10,086 bases of DNA from Oscillospiraceae bacterium (GCA_902803695.1 CADCQX010000438.1:1-10086); one strand, 5' to 3'. Positions 1-7,751 are shown, counted from the first letter of the stretch. The notes: generated by a model from the letters alone, not told the origin. Numbers and translations are program-made.

Positions 1-1192
1 GATGGTCAACCTCGTAGACAGTTCACTTGAGTTCTGGCTCACGGCAGGAAGATATACTGATCAGTTTGAGAAGGCTTTCGCTGAGTACCTCGGCGTAAGA
101 TTCTGTTCACTCGTTAACTCTGGATCTTCAGCTAACCTTAACGCATTCATGGCACTCACAAGCCCGCTTCTTAAGGAGAGAGCTATCAAGAGAGGTGACG
201 AGATCATCACAGTTGCTGCAGGTTTCCCTACAACAGTTGCTCCTGCTATCCAGTTCGGTGCGATCCCGGTATTTGTTGATGTAACTATCCCACAGTACAA
301 CATCGACGTAAGCAAGCTCGAGGAAGCATATTCCGAGAAGACAAAAGCAGTTATGATCGCTCATACACTCGGAAATCCGTTCGACCTTAAGGCAGTTAAG
401 GAATTCTGTGACAAGCATAACCTCTGGCTCGTAGAAGATAACTGCGATGCTCTTGGTTCCAAGTATACGATCGACGGCGAAGAGAAGTTCACAGGTACCA
501 TCGGTGATATCGGAACATCTTCTTTCTATCCACCGCACCACATGACAATGGGTGAGGGCGGTGCCGTTTACACAAATAACCCGATCCTTCATAAGGCTAT
601 CAGGTCTTTCCGTGACTGGGGTCGTGACTGTGTTTGCCCGTCAGGTAAGGACAATGTCTGCGGTCACAGATTCGACAGACAGTATGGTGAGCTTCCTTTG
701 GGTTATGATCACAAGTACGTATATTCACACTTCGGCTACAACCTCAAGGCTACAGACCTTCAGGCTGCAGTAGGATGTGCTCAGATCGTTAAGTTCCCGA
801 CATTCGTTGAGAGAAGAATCCATAACTTTGACAGACTTAAGGCTGCTTTGGCAGGCCTCGAAGATAAGATCATCCTTCCTGAGGCATGCGAGAACTCAAA
901 GCCTTCATGGTTCGGTTTCCTTATTACATGTAAGGAAGGCGTAGACAGCTTCAAGGTTGTTAACTACGTTGAGAGCCACGGCGTTCAGACAAGAAGACTT
1001 TTCGCAGGTAACCTTACAAAGCATCCTTGCTTTGATGAGATGAGAGCTACAGGCGAAGGCTACAGAGTAGTTGGCGGTCTCGAGAATACAGACAGGATCA
1101 TGAACGATACATTCTGGGTAGGCGTATATCCGGGAATGACAGACGAGATGATCGACTATATGGCTAAGACAATAAGGGAAGCATTGGCATGA
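1..1192 (+). CDS. rfbH: CDP-4-keto-6-deoxy-D-glucose 3-dehydrase (E1, RfbH/DdhC family), 5'-truncated by window edge
   Basis: This is a DegT/DnrJ/EryC1-fold PMP-dependent enzyme of the E1 type. With a partner reductase (E3), E1 removes the C3 hydroxyl of CDP-4-keto-6-deoxyglucose in the cytoplasm, the entry step to 3,6-dideoxyhexoses. In the visible 396 residues (numbered from the Met codon at 2) the usual PLP-lysine is replaced by histidine in SFYPPHHMTMGEGG (about residues 174-187), which marks a dehydrase rather than an aminotransferase. The four [2Fe-2S] ligands of Yersinia E1 are matched by C148, C210, C212 and C220, with the C-x-C-x7-C spacing intact. The spacing from the first Cys to the second is 61 rather than 57 residues because of a 4-residue insertion near residues 156-163. 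From my recall of the roughly 437-residue Yersinia protein, about 45 N-terminal residues lie before the window, so the ATG at 2 is an internal Met. The stop overlaps the next gene by ATGA. No E3 gene is in the window. Confidence 0.93.
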   Translation, partial: MVNLVDSSLEFWLTAGRYTDQFEKAFAEYLGVRFCSLVNSGSSANLNAFMALTSPLLKERAIKRGDEIITVAAGFPTTVAPAIQFGAIPVFVDVTIPQYNIDVSKLEEAYSEKTKAVMIAHTLGNPFDLKAVKEFCDKHNLWLVEDNCDALGSKYTIDGEEKFTGTIGDIGTSSFYPPHHMTMGEGGAVYTNNPILHKAIRSFRDWGRDCVCPSGKDNVCGHRFDRQYGELPLGYDHKYVYSHFGYNLKATDLQAAVGCAQIVKFPTFVERRIHNFDRLKAALAGLEDKIILPEACENSKPSWFGFLITCKEGVDSFKVVNYVESHGVQTRRLFAGNLTKHPCFDEMRATGEGYRVVGGLENTDRIMNDTFWVGVYPGMTDEMIDYMAKTIREALA

Positions 1193-1767
1193 GTGAGAAT
1201 ACCGAGATAACCAATGTTCCTGAGAACGAAGTGAAGAAGGAGAAAAAAGGCCTTATCGGCCTTATTGCTCAGTTCTTTAAATTCGGTATTGTAGGACTTA
1301 TCAACACCGGAGTTTCCCTGTTAGTTAACACGGTATCACTCCTTTTGTTTTATAAACTGGCCGGAATACCTGAAGACCACATGGTAAGTTATTGGACTTC
1401 TTCAATACTTGCCTGGGTTATCAGTGTCTTTAACGCATTTCTGTTAAGCAATAAGTTTGTTTTCAAGAACAAGGAAGGCGAAGAGAGAGTCTGGTGGAAG
1501 GTTCTTATCAAAACTTATATTTCCTATGCCGGAACAGGACTCGTGCTTAACAATATCCTTCTTTGGGTATGGAACGATGTAGTTCATATCGGACAGTATC
1601 TCGGTTGGCTTGCAGATATCTGCAGTAATTTCGGAATCGCGATAACGGGAGATAGACTTGTTTCTTATATCGCCATGTTCCTTAACATGATAATAACCAT
1701 TCCGCTCAACTTTATATGCAACAAGTTTTGGGCGTACAAAGGAAAAAAGAAAGAGGTGCAGGAATGA
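1189..1767 (+). CDS. GtrA-family polytopic membrane protein (putative lipid-linked sugar translocase)
   Basis: This 192-aa integral membrane protein has the GtrA-like layout. A short charged cytoplasmic N-terminus is followed by four hydrophobic segments at roughly residues 30-57, 66-93, 105-130 and 157-182, ending in a Lys-rich tail. The first helix begins with the family-typical FKFGIVGLINTG. GtrA proteins are thought to help flip undecaprenyl-phosphate-linked sugars outward after a GtrB-type enzyme has loaded the carrier. A GtrB-like glycosyltransferase is the last gene of this operon (6809-7750), which supports that pairing, although here the two are separated by four sugar-metabolism genes. 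The start at 1189 overlaps the preceding stop (ATGA) and has AAGGGA at 1174-1179, nine bases upstream, so translation is probably coupled. The family is clear; the exact substrate is inferred from neighbours. Confidence 0.88.
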   Translation: MSENTEITNVPENEVKKEKKGLIGLIAQFFKFGIVGLINTGVSLLVNTVSLLLFYKLAGIPEDHMVSYWTSSILAWVISVFNAFLLSNKFVFKNKEGEERVWWKVLIKTYISYAGTGLVLNNILLWVWNDVVHIGQYLGWLADICSNFGIAITGDRLVSYIAMFLNMIITIPLNFICNKFWAYKGKKKEVQE

Positions 1768-3371
1768 ACAATGTAAGCTTGCTTGATTGTACATTGCGTG
1801 ACGGAGGTTATCTGAACGACTGGAAGTTCGGAAGAAATACCATCGTAAATATTTTCGAGAGGCTCGTAGCATCAAAGGTTGATTATATCGAGCTCGGATT
1901 CATCAACGAGAAGAGAGAATATGATCCTGACAGATCCATCTTCCCTGATGTAAAGTCCATGACAAAGACATACGGGAACCTCGATGCAGGTGATTCGATA
2001 AAGGTCGGCATGATCGACTACGGAACTCTTGATATAAGCAGGGTATGTCCTCAGTCCGAGAGCTGCATCGATGCTATCAGAGTCATCTTCAAGAAGCATC
2101 TTCGCGAAGAGGCCATGGCTTACGTTAAGCAGATCAAGGATCTGGGATATACGGTCTTTGCTCAGCTCGTATCAATTACAAGTTATGAAGACGATGAGCT
2201 TCTGGATCTCATAAGACTTGCAAACGAAGTAAAGCCGTTCGCAGTTTCCATGGTTGATACCTACGGACTTTGCCACAGCGACACGCTTCTTCATTATGCA
2301 AATATCCTGAATGACAATCTTGATCCTGAGATCTGTCTCGGATATCACGCACACAATAATTTCCAGCTCGGTTATGCGAACTGCATCGAGCTTTTGACAT
2401 GTCTTAAGACAGAGAGAAACCTTCTTGTTGACGGTACTATCTACGGAATGGGAAAGAGCGCAGGTAACTGTCCTTTGGAACTTCTTGCTATGTATCTTAA
2501 TGACAGGAGAGGAAAGAACTATAACGTTAATCAGATCCTTGAAGCATGCGATTCACAGATCATCAATTTTCAGAAGGAAACTCCTTGGGGTTATTCGATG
2601 TTCTACTTTATCGCAGCATCGAATGACTGTCATCCGAACTATGTAAGTTATCTCATGAACAAGAGAACTCTTTCCGTTATGCAGGTCAACACGATCCTTG
2701 AGCGTATTCCGTTCGAGAAGAAACTCATGTATGATGAGAAGGTCATCGAGAAACTCTATAGTGATTATCAGGAAATTGAAGTTGACGACAGCGCTGATCT
2801 TCAAAGACTCAGCGAAGAGATCAAAGGCAAGAAAGTCCTTGTTCTCGGCCCGGGTACAAGTGCTACGACAGAGGAATCAAAGGTTCAGGATTTTATCATC
2901 AACAACGATCCGGCCATCATCTCCATAGACTTTATTCCGTCAACGATCAAGCCGGATATATGTTTTATCACTAACAAAAAAAGATTCGTACAGTTGTCTT
3001 CAAACATAGCGAAGAATGCCGATACATTTAAGGTGATGGCCACATCTAATGTTACGAGTTCAACCTGTACTTTTGACTATACGGTAAAGTATTCGAATCT
3101 TCTCGACTATAATGCACAGATAATCGACAACTCGTTCCTGATGCTCCTTAAGGTCCTTAAGAAGATCGGAATCGAGGAAGTGTCCGTTGCAGGTTTTGAC
3201 GGCTATGCAACAGATGACCGTCCGAACTACATCAACCCGGATATGGAATATCAGTTTACATCTGCGGAAGCAGCTGATCTTAATCAGTATGTTATCGGTG
3301 AGCTTTCAAAACTCTCATCCGGATTTAAGGTAAACTTCCTTACATCTTCTTACTACAACACAAAGGGGTAA
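1764..3371 (+). CDS. DRE-TIM aldolase/metallolyase-type enzyme with C-terminal Rossmann-like domain
   Basis: This is a 535-aa, two-domain cytoplasmic protein. Residues 1 to about 290 form a DRE-TIM metallolyase barrel, the superfamily of 4-hydroxy-2-oxovalerate aldolase, HMG-CoA lyase and isopropylmalate synthase. It opens with LLDCTLRDGGY (catalytic Arg12, metal ligand Asp13), has the metal-binding H-x-H in GYHAHNN (His195, His197), and a late GMGKSAGNCPLE with Asn235. After a linker, residues about 350-535 begin with a glycine-rich KKVLVLGPGTSA (356-367) and look like a separate Rossmann-type domain, reminiscent of MptE/DUF115-like folds; that comparison is from memory. The barrel predicts aldol or Claisen cleavage or condensation of a 2-oxoacid, but the substrate is unknown. 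The start at 1764 was chosen because GAGGTG (1753-1758) lies five bases upstream, the ATG overlaps the gtrA stop, and the barrel motif follows at once. An in-frame start further upstream at 1716 would only lengthen the overlap. The next gene starts four bases after the stop. Confidence 0.85.
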   Translation: MNNVSLLDCTLRDGGYLNDWKFGRNTIVNIFERLVASKVDYIELGFINEKREYDPDRSIFPDVKSMTKTYGNLDAGDSIKVGMIDYGTLDISRVCPQSESCIDAIRVIFKKHLREEAMAYVKQIKDLGYTVFAQLVSITSYEDDELLDLIRLANEVKPFAVSMVDTYGLCHSDTLLHYANILNDNLDPEICLGYHAHNNFQLGYANCIELLTCLKTERNLLVDGTIYGMGKSAGNCPLELLAMYLNDRRGKNYNVNQILEACDSQIINFQKETPWGYSMFYFIAASNDCHPNYVSYLMNKRTLSVMQVNTILERIPFEKKLMYDEKVIEKLYSDYQEIEVDDSADLQRLSEEIKGKKVLVLGPGTSATTEESKVQDFIINNDPAIISIDFIPSTIKPDICFITNKKRFVQLSSNIAKNADTFKVMATSNVTSSTCTFDYTVKYSNLLDYNAQIIDNSFLMLLKVLKKIGIEEVSVAGFDGYATDDRPNYINPDMEYQFTSAEAADLNQYVIGELSKLSSGFKVNFLTSSYYNTKG

Positions 3372-3375
3372 AAGG

Positions 3376-4029
3376 ATGAGTAAGTATAAGGCAGTTTTAT
3401 TCGATCTCGACGGAACGATAATGGATACCTCGGAAGGTATCCTCATGTCCATCAGAGAAGCGGCAGAAATACTCGGTTTGCCTGAACTGGAACCGGAAAT
3501 ATTAAAGACATTTATAGGTCCTCCGGTCGAGTGGTCTTTCGAAGACAAATATGATATTCACGGCGACGATCTCAAGAAAGCCGCAGCGACTTTCAGAGAC
3601 CGCTACAGCAATGTAAACCTTCTTCATGCAAAACCTTATGAAGGTATCTTCGATCTTTTTCGAAAACTTCATGAGAAAGGCATTGGAACCGCGATAGCCA
3701 CATACAAGAAGCAGGACTATACCATGAAGCTTCTGAAGCACTTTGGAGTCGATAAAATGGTGGATGTCATCTACGGTTCCGACTACGAAGGCAAACTCAA
3801 AAAATCGGATATCATCGAGCTTTGCATAAAAGATCTGGGTGTTACGAAGGACGAAGTCCTCATGGTCGGTGACTCGAAGCATGATGCTTTGGGAGCAAAG
3901 GCCCTGGGAGTTGACTTCGCAGGCGTATCATTCGGATTCGGATTCGAAGTTCAGGATGATATCAACGAATATGATCATGTTATTTATGTTGATAGAGCCA
4001 TGGACCTCTATGACTTTGTCGTTGAATAA
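3376..4029 (+). CDS. HAD-superfamily phosphatase (phosphoglycolate phosphatase-like)
   Basis: This 217-aa protein has all HAD motifs. Motif I is FDLDGTIMDT with nucleophile Asp10 and acid/base Asp12. A helical cap follows (about residues 16-85). Motif II is TAIATYKK (Thr or Ser), a Lys-rich GKLKKSD segment near 139-145 supplies motif III, and motif IV is GDSKHD (165-170). The length and cap type fit the phosphoglycolate phosphatase/Gph group, whose members remove phosphate from small organic phosphates in the cytoplasm. The position between the aldolase-type gene and the ThDP enzyme suggests a phosphorylated intermediate or by-product of the sugar pathway, or housekeeping repair of a toxic side product. 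The natural substrate cannot be read from sequence. The start lies four bases after the previous stop and uses AAAGGGG (3362-3368) as ribosome binding site, so this gene is very likely co-translated with the aldolase. Confidence 0.88.
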   Translation: MSKYKAVLFDLDGTIMDTSEGILMSIREAAEILGLPELEPEILKTFIGPPVEWSFEDKYDIHGDDLKKAAATFRDRYSNVNLLHAKPYEGIFDLFRKLHEKGIGTAIATYKKQDYTMKLLKHFGVDKMVDVIYGSDYEGKLKKSDIIELCIKDLGVTKDEVLMVGDSKHDALGAKALGVDFAGVSFGFGFEVQDDINEYDHVIYVDRAMDLYDFVVE

Positions 4030-4043
4030 AAGGAGAACGTAAA

Positions 4044-5861
4044 ATGGAGATCAAGATAGCACATTTGATTGCTGATTTTCTTGTCGAAAAAGGAGTTAAG
4101 CACGTCTTTACAGTTACAGGCGGCGGCGCAATGCACCTTAACGATGCACTTGGCCACAAGGAAGGCTTAACATCCATCTACAATCACCACGAGCAGGGTT
4201 CATCGATCGCTGCTGAAGGTTATGCGAGACTTACGGGTAAGATCGCCGTATGCTGCGTAACCTCCGGTCCCGGCGGAACCAATGCCATCACAGGTGTAAT
4301 GGGAGGCTATCTGGACAGTATCCCGATGTTCGTTCTCTCAGGCCAGGTAAAAAGAGAGACCACACTATGGTCAACAGATGTTCCTCTCCGTCAGCTCGGC
4401 GATCAGGAATTCCCGATCATCGATTCAGTTCAGAACATGACAAAGTATGCCGTTATGGTAACTGAGCCTAACGACATCCTCTATCATCTCGAGAAGGCAT
4501 GGTTCCTCGCTAATAACGGCCGTAAGGGACCTGTTTGGCTTGATATCCCTCTTGATGTCCAGGCAGCTAAGGTAGATAAGGATCAGCTCCGTCACTTCGA
4601 AGGAAGCGACGAGGAAAAGGCTCTCTGCGCTAAGGAGAATCCATCCTACAGTGAAGAGACCACAAAAGCTATCCTTGATAAGCTCTATAACGCCAAGCGT
4701 CCTGTCATCCTTGCAGGTACGGGTATAAATGTAGCTGAAGCTAAGGACGAGTTCCTTAAGGCAGCAGCAAAGCTTAAGATCCCTGTAGTAACAGCATGGA
4801 ACGCTCATGATCTTATGACAGACGATAATCCGTACTACTGCGGACGTCCGGGTACTGTAGGTACACGTGGCGGTAACTTCGTAGTTCAGAATGCAGACGT
4901 TCTCTTCGTTATCGGATGCCGTATGAACATCCGTATGATCAGCTACAACTACAAGGAGTGGGCTAAGGAAGCTTACAAGATCGTAGTCGATATCGACGAA
5001 GCTGAGCTTCGTAAGCCGACGGTCAACGTTGATATGAAGGTCAACGCTGATCTTACAGACGTACTTAAGTCCATCAATGCTTCTTCTTACGAAGCTAATC
5101 CTATCCACGAAGCATGGGTTAAGTGGGGAAGAGACATCGATGCTAAGTATCCTGCATGTCTTCCTTCTTACGATGACGTTAAGAGCCCTGTTAATCCTTA
5201 TGTCTTTATCGACAAGTTCAGTAACGCCCTTTCTGAAGGCGACAAGGTTATCTGCGGTAACGGTTCCGCATGCGTTGTTACTTTCCAGGGCTTCCACGTA
5301 AAGAATGATCAGAGACTTTTCACTAACTCCGGTTGCGCAGCAATGGGTTACGGTTTCCCTGCAGCTCTCGGTGCATGTGTTGCAGAAGAAGGTAAGAGAG
5401 TCATCTGCGTTGACGGTGACGGTTCGTTCCAGATGAACATCCAGGAGCTTCAGACTGTTGTCTATAACAAGCTGAACCTCAAGATCTTCATCATGAACAA
5501 CAACGGTTATCATTCCATCAGACAGACACAGACAAACCTCTTCACACCGCCGCTCGTAGGTGTTTGTGACGGTAACGGCTTAAGCTTCCCTGATCTCGAG
5601 AAGCTCTCTGCCGCATACGGTATCAGATATGTCCGCATCTCCGATTCTTCCGAGGTCACCTCGAAAACACTCGAAGCTATAAGCGGAAACGATCCTGTAC
5701 TCTGCGAAGTCGTCCTTTCCGACAAGCAGACATTCTCACCAAAACTCTCGTCCAAGGTACTCCCTGACGGCAAGATCGTATCGCCGCCGATCGACGATAT
5801 GTTCCCGTTCCTCGAGAGAGAAGAATTTGACGCTATCAAGGAATCCGTTCCTAACAAATAA
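4044..5861 (+). CDS. Acetolactate synthase-like thiamine diphosphate enzyme (YerE-like sugar C-acyl transferase candidate)
   Basis: This 605-aa protein has the three-domain ThDP fold. The N-terminal PYR domain carries the activating glutamate Glu50 in NHHEQGSSIAAEGYAR and the conserved TSGPGGTNAITG. The middle domain (about 200-350) resembles the FAD/dihydroorotate-like domain of acetolactate synthases. The C-terminal PP domain has the ThDP/Mg motif GDGS at 458-461, followed by NNN at 485-487. Acetolactate synthases decarboxylate pyruvate and transfer the two-carbon unit to a ketone. The Yersinia homologue type YerE uses this chemistry on C4 of CDP-3,6-dideoxy-4-ketohexose to form the branch of yersiniose. 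The nearby E1 gene (1-1192) and SDR gene (5871-6812) make the same role likely here. A true branched-chain amino acid enzyme is less likely because no regulatory subunit or ilv gene is adjacent. The protein is somewhat longer than typical (about 550-570), with a C-terminal tail containing PPIDDMFPFLEREE. AGGAG at 4031-4035 sets the start. Confidence 0.87.
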   Translation: MEIKIAHLIADFLVEKGVKHVFTVTGGGAMHLNDALGHKEGLTSIYNHHEQGSSIAAEGYARLTGKIAVCCVTSGPGGTNAITGVMGGYLDSIPMFVLSGQVKRETTLWSTDVPLRQLGDQEFPIIDSVQNMTKYAVMVTEPNDILYHLEKAWFLANNGRKGPVWLDIPLDVQAAKVDKDQLRHFEGSDEEKALCAKENPSYSEETTKAILDKLYNAKRPVILAGTGINVAEAKDEFLKAAAKLKIPVVTAWNAHDLMTDDNPYYCGRPGTVGTRGGNFVVQNADVLFVIGCRMNIRMISYNYKEWAKEAYKIVVDIDEAELRKPTVNVDMKVNADLTDVLKSINASSYEANPIHEAWVKWGRDIDAKYPACLPSYDDVKSPVNPYVFIDKFSNALSEGDKVICGNGSACVVTFQGFHVKNDQRLFTNSGCAAMGYGFPAALGACVAEEGKRVICVDGDGSFQMNIQELQTVVYNKLNLKIFIMNNNGYHSIRQTQTNLFTPPLVGVCDGNGLSFPDLEKLSAAYGIRYVRISDSSEVTSKTLEAISGNDPVLCEVVLSDKQTFSPKLSSKVLPDGKIVSPPIDDMFPFLEREEFDAIKESVPNK

Positions 5862-5870
5862 GGAGACCTC

Positions 5871-6812
5871 ATGAAAAGAGCCGTAATTACAGGTTGTACA
5901 GGCATGCTGGGCTTAGCCCTCATAAGAAAACTTCTGTCTGAAGGATATGAGGTCGTCGCGGTGATCCGCCCTGACAGCAAGAGAGCAGACAATATCCCTG
6001 AAGATGAGAGGATAACGGTAGTCGAGCTTCCGCTCGAAGACATCGGAATGCTCCCTTCAGTCCTTAAGCCTCTCGGTATCGAAAACGCTGAGCTCTTTTT
6101 CCACTTCGCTTGGGGCGGAACATCAGGTGCAGCCAGAAACGATATGGAGCTTCAGAAAGAAAACATCGCCGCAGCATTGAAAGCAGTCGATGCAGCTCAC
6201 GAACTCGGCTGCGAAGCATTCCTCGGTGCAGGCTCCCAGGCTGAATACGGCCGCGTTCCTGACGGAACGAAGCTTAGCGGCAGAACTCCGTGTGATCCTG
6301 AGAACGGATACGGTATCGCCAAATATGCAGCAGGCAAGATGACCAGAGTCAAGGCTCAAAGCCTCGGCATGAAGCACATCTGGGTCAGGATCTTAAGTAC
6401 TTATGGCGCATTTGACGGCGCTCATACGATGGTAATGAGCATGGTCAGTAACTTCATCGACGGCAACCGTGCATCCTGCACCAAGGGTGAACAGATGTGG
6501 GATTACCTCTACTGCGATGATGCGGCTAACGCTTTCTATCTCGCAGCTACAAAGGGTGTTGACGGTAAAGTCTATCCGGTTGGTTCAGGCGAAGTAAGAC
6601 CGCTTGCAGATTACATAAGAGATATAAGAGATGCCATCGATCCGAATCTGGAGATCGGATTCGGTGAGGTGGATTACTATCCGGGTCAGGTCATGTATCT
6701 TTGCGCAGATATTGCCGAACTTACGGGGGATACAGGTTTTAAACCGGAGTATACTTTTAAAGAAGGAATTGAAAGAACGATTAATTGGTATAAAGCGAGG
6801 AAAAACTCATGA
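5871..6812 (+). CDS. NAD(P)-dependent nucleotide-sugar epimerase/reductase, extended SDR family
   Basis: This 313-aa extended short-chain dehydrogenase/reductase starts with a Rossmann dinucleotide loop, TGCTGMLG (G8-x2-G11-x2-G14). The catalytic pair Y147-x3-K151 lies in GYGIAKYAAGK. Family-typical HFAWGGTSG (near 79-87) and the C-terminal YPVGSGEVRPL segment support a nucleotide-sugar substrate. Relatives include abequose/paratose synthases, which reduce C4 of CDP-3,6-dideoxy-4-ketohexose, and reductases such as YerF, which reduce the ketone of the attached two-carbon branch. Since it follows the ThDP enzyme, the branch-ketone reductase role fits best, but a simple 4-keto reductase or epimerase is possible. 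The AGGAG at 5861-5865 shares its first base with the TAA of the upstream gene, and the stop overlaps the next start by ATGA, so three consecutive genes appear translationally linked. Confidence 0.87.
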   Translation: MKRAVITGCTGMLGLALIRKLLSEGYEVVAVIRPDSKRADNIPEDERITVVELPLEDIGMLPSVLKPLGIENAELFFHFAWGGTSGAARNDMELQKENIAAALKAVDAAHELGCEAFLGAGSQAEYGRVPDGTKLSGRTPCDPENGYGIAKYAAGKMTRVKAQSLGMKHIWVRILSTYGAFDGAHTMVMSMVSNFIDGNRASCTKGEQMWDYLYCDDAANAFYLAATKGVDGKVYPVGSGEVRPLADYIRDIRDAIDPNLEIGFGEVDYYPGQVMYLCADIAELTGDTGFKPEYTFKEGIERTINWYKARKNS

Positions 6813-7750
6813 AGAAGATATCGATATTGATACCTTGTTACAACGAAGAACTTAACGTCGAGCCTATGGCTCAGGCACTTACGGAGATGTTCGCAAAAGA
6901 TCTCCCTAACTATGATTACGAGATCGTATTCATCGATAACGATTCAAAGGATCTTACAAGACCTAAGCTTCGTGCCCTTTGTGAAAAGGACAAGAGGATC
7001 AAGGCTATCTTCAACGCCAAGAACTTCGGTCAGTTCAATTCCCCGTACTACGGAATGCTCCAGACCACAGGTGACTGTACTATCTCCATGGTCTGCGATT
7101 TCCAGGACCCTATCGAACTTATCCCTAAGTATGTTAAGGAATGGGAGAACGGTTATAAGATCGTTATCGGTATCAAGACTTCCAGTAAGGAAAGCAAGAT
7201 AATGTACTTATTAAGGAGTCTTTATTATAAGATCATAAAGAAGTTCTCCGATGTCGAGCAGATCGAGCACTTCACAGGTTCAGGTCTTTACGACAAGAGC
7301 TTTATCAAGGTGCTCCGTGATCTTAAGGATCCTAAGCCATTCCTTAGAGGAATCGTTGCGGAACTCGGTTTTGAGAGAAAAGAGATCCCTTATGAGCAGC
7401 CTCAGAGAAGAGCAGGAAAGACCAGCAACAACTTCTACAGACTTTATGATGCAGCTATGCTTTCCATAACTTCATACACGAAGATCGGTCTTCGTATCGC
7501 GACAATAGGCGGTGCGATCTTCTCTCTTTGCAGTTTGCTCGTAGCTCTCGTATACTTTATCCTTAAGCTCTGCTGGTGGGATTCATTCCCTGCAGGTATG
7601 GCTCCGGTCGTTATCGGTATGTTCGTTTTGGGTTCCGTCCAGATGTTCTTCATAGGCTTTTTGGGCGAATATATTCTCAACATAAACGACCGTATCATGA
7701 ACAGGCCACTGGTTGTTGAAGCAGAGAGGATCAACTTCGACGAGGACTAA
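6809..7750 (+). CDS. GtrB/DPM1-like family 2 glycosyltransferase with C-terminal membrane helices
   Basis: This 313-aa protein has an N-terminal GT-A domain, opening with ISILIPCYNEELNVEP and carrying the nucleotide/metal motif in VCDFQDP (Asp97, Asp100). The fold ends near residue 220 and is followed by two hydrophobic helices at about 230-252 and 258-286, then a short C-terminal cytoplasmic tail. This is the layout of polyprenyl-phosphate glycosyltransferases (GtrB, ArnC and DPM1 relatives), which load a sugar from a nucleotide donor onto undecaprenyl phosphate at the inner membrane face. With the GtrA protein of the same operon it would form a carrier-loading and translocation pair. A further outer-face glycosyltransferase would be needed to attach the sugar to the final polymer and is not in the window. 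The start overlaps the upstream stop by ATGA and has GAGGA at 6797-6801. The donor is inferred to be the CDP-sugar made by the neighbours; GtrB proteins usually take UDP-glucose, so this needs proof. Confidence 0.9.
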   Translation: MKKISILIPCYNEELNVEPMAQALTEMFAKDLPNYDYEIVFIDNDSKDLTRPKLRALCEKDKRIKAIFNAKNFGQFNSPYYGMLQTTGDCTISMVCDFQDPIELIPKYVKEWENGYKIVIGIKTSSKESKIMYLLRSLYYKIIKKFSDVEQIEHFTGSGLYDKSFIKVLRDLKDPKPFLRGIVAELGFERKEIPYEQPQRRAGKTSNNFYRLYDAAMLSITSYTKIGLRIATIGGAIFSLCSLLVALVYFILKLCWWDSFPAGMAPVVIGMFVLGSVQMFFIGFLGEYILNINDRIMNRPLVVEAERINFDED

Positions 7751-7751
7751 C

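Noticed and set aside
1716..1763. Upstream in-frame start for the aldolase gene at 1716
   Set aside because: It would overlap gtrA by about 50 bases and add residues (rich in Gln, Lys and Arg) not expected before the barrel. The ATG at 1764 has its own ribosome binding site and the ATGA overlap.
4425..5513. A 362-codon open frame on the minus strand opposite the ThDP gene
   Set aside because: It lies wholly inside a gene with clear ThDP-enzyme motifs, its translation is rich in V, C and S without any recognisable domain, and it is explained by the strong codon bias of the + strand gene leaving few antisense stops.
4044..5861. Catalytic subunit of acetolactate synthase for branched-chain amino acids (IlvB)
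   Set aside because: The fold matches, but no small regulatory subunit or ilv/leu gene is nearby, and the neighbours are all sugar-nucleotide and glycosyl-carrier genes. It remains an alternative if phylogeny disagrees.
5510..6043. Minus-strand open frame of 177 codons spanning the junction of the ThDP and SDR genes
   Set aside because: It is Ser/Thr-rich, low-information sequence antisense to two well-supported genes, with no motif or family resemblance.
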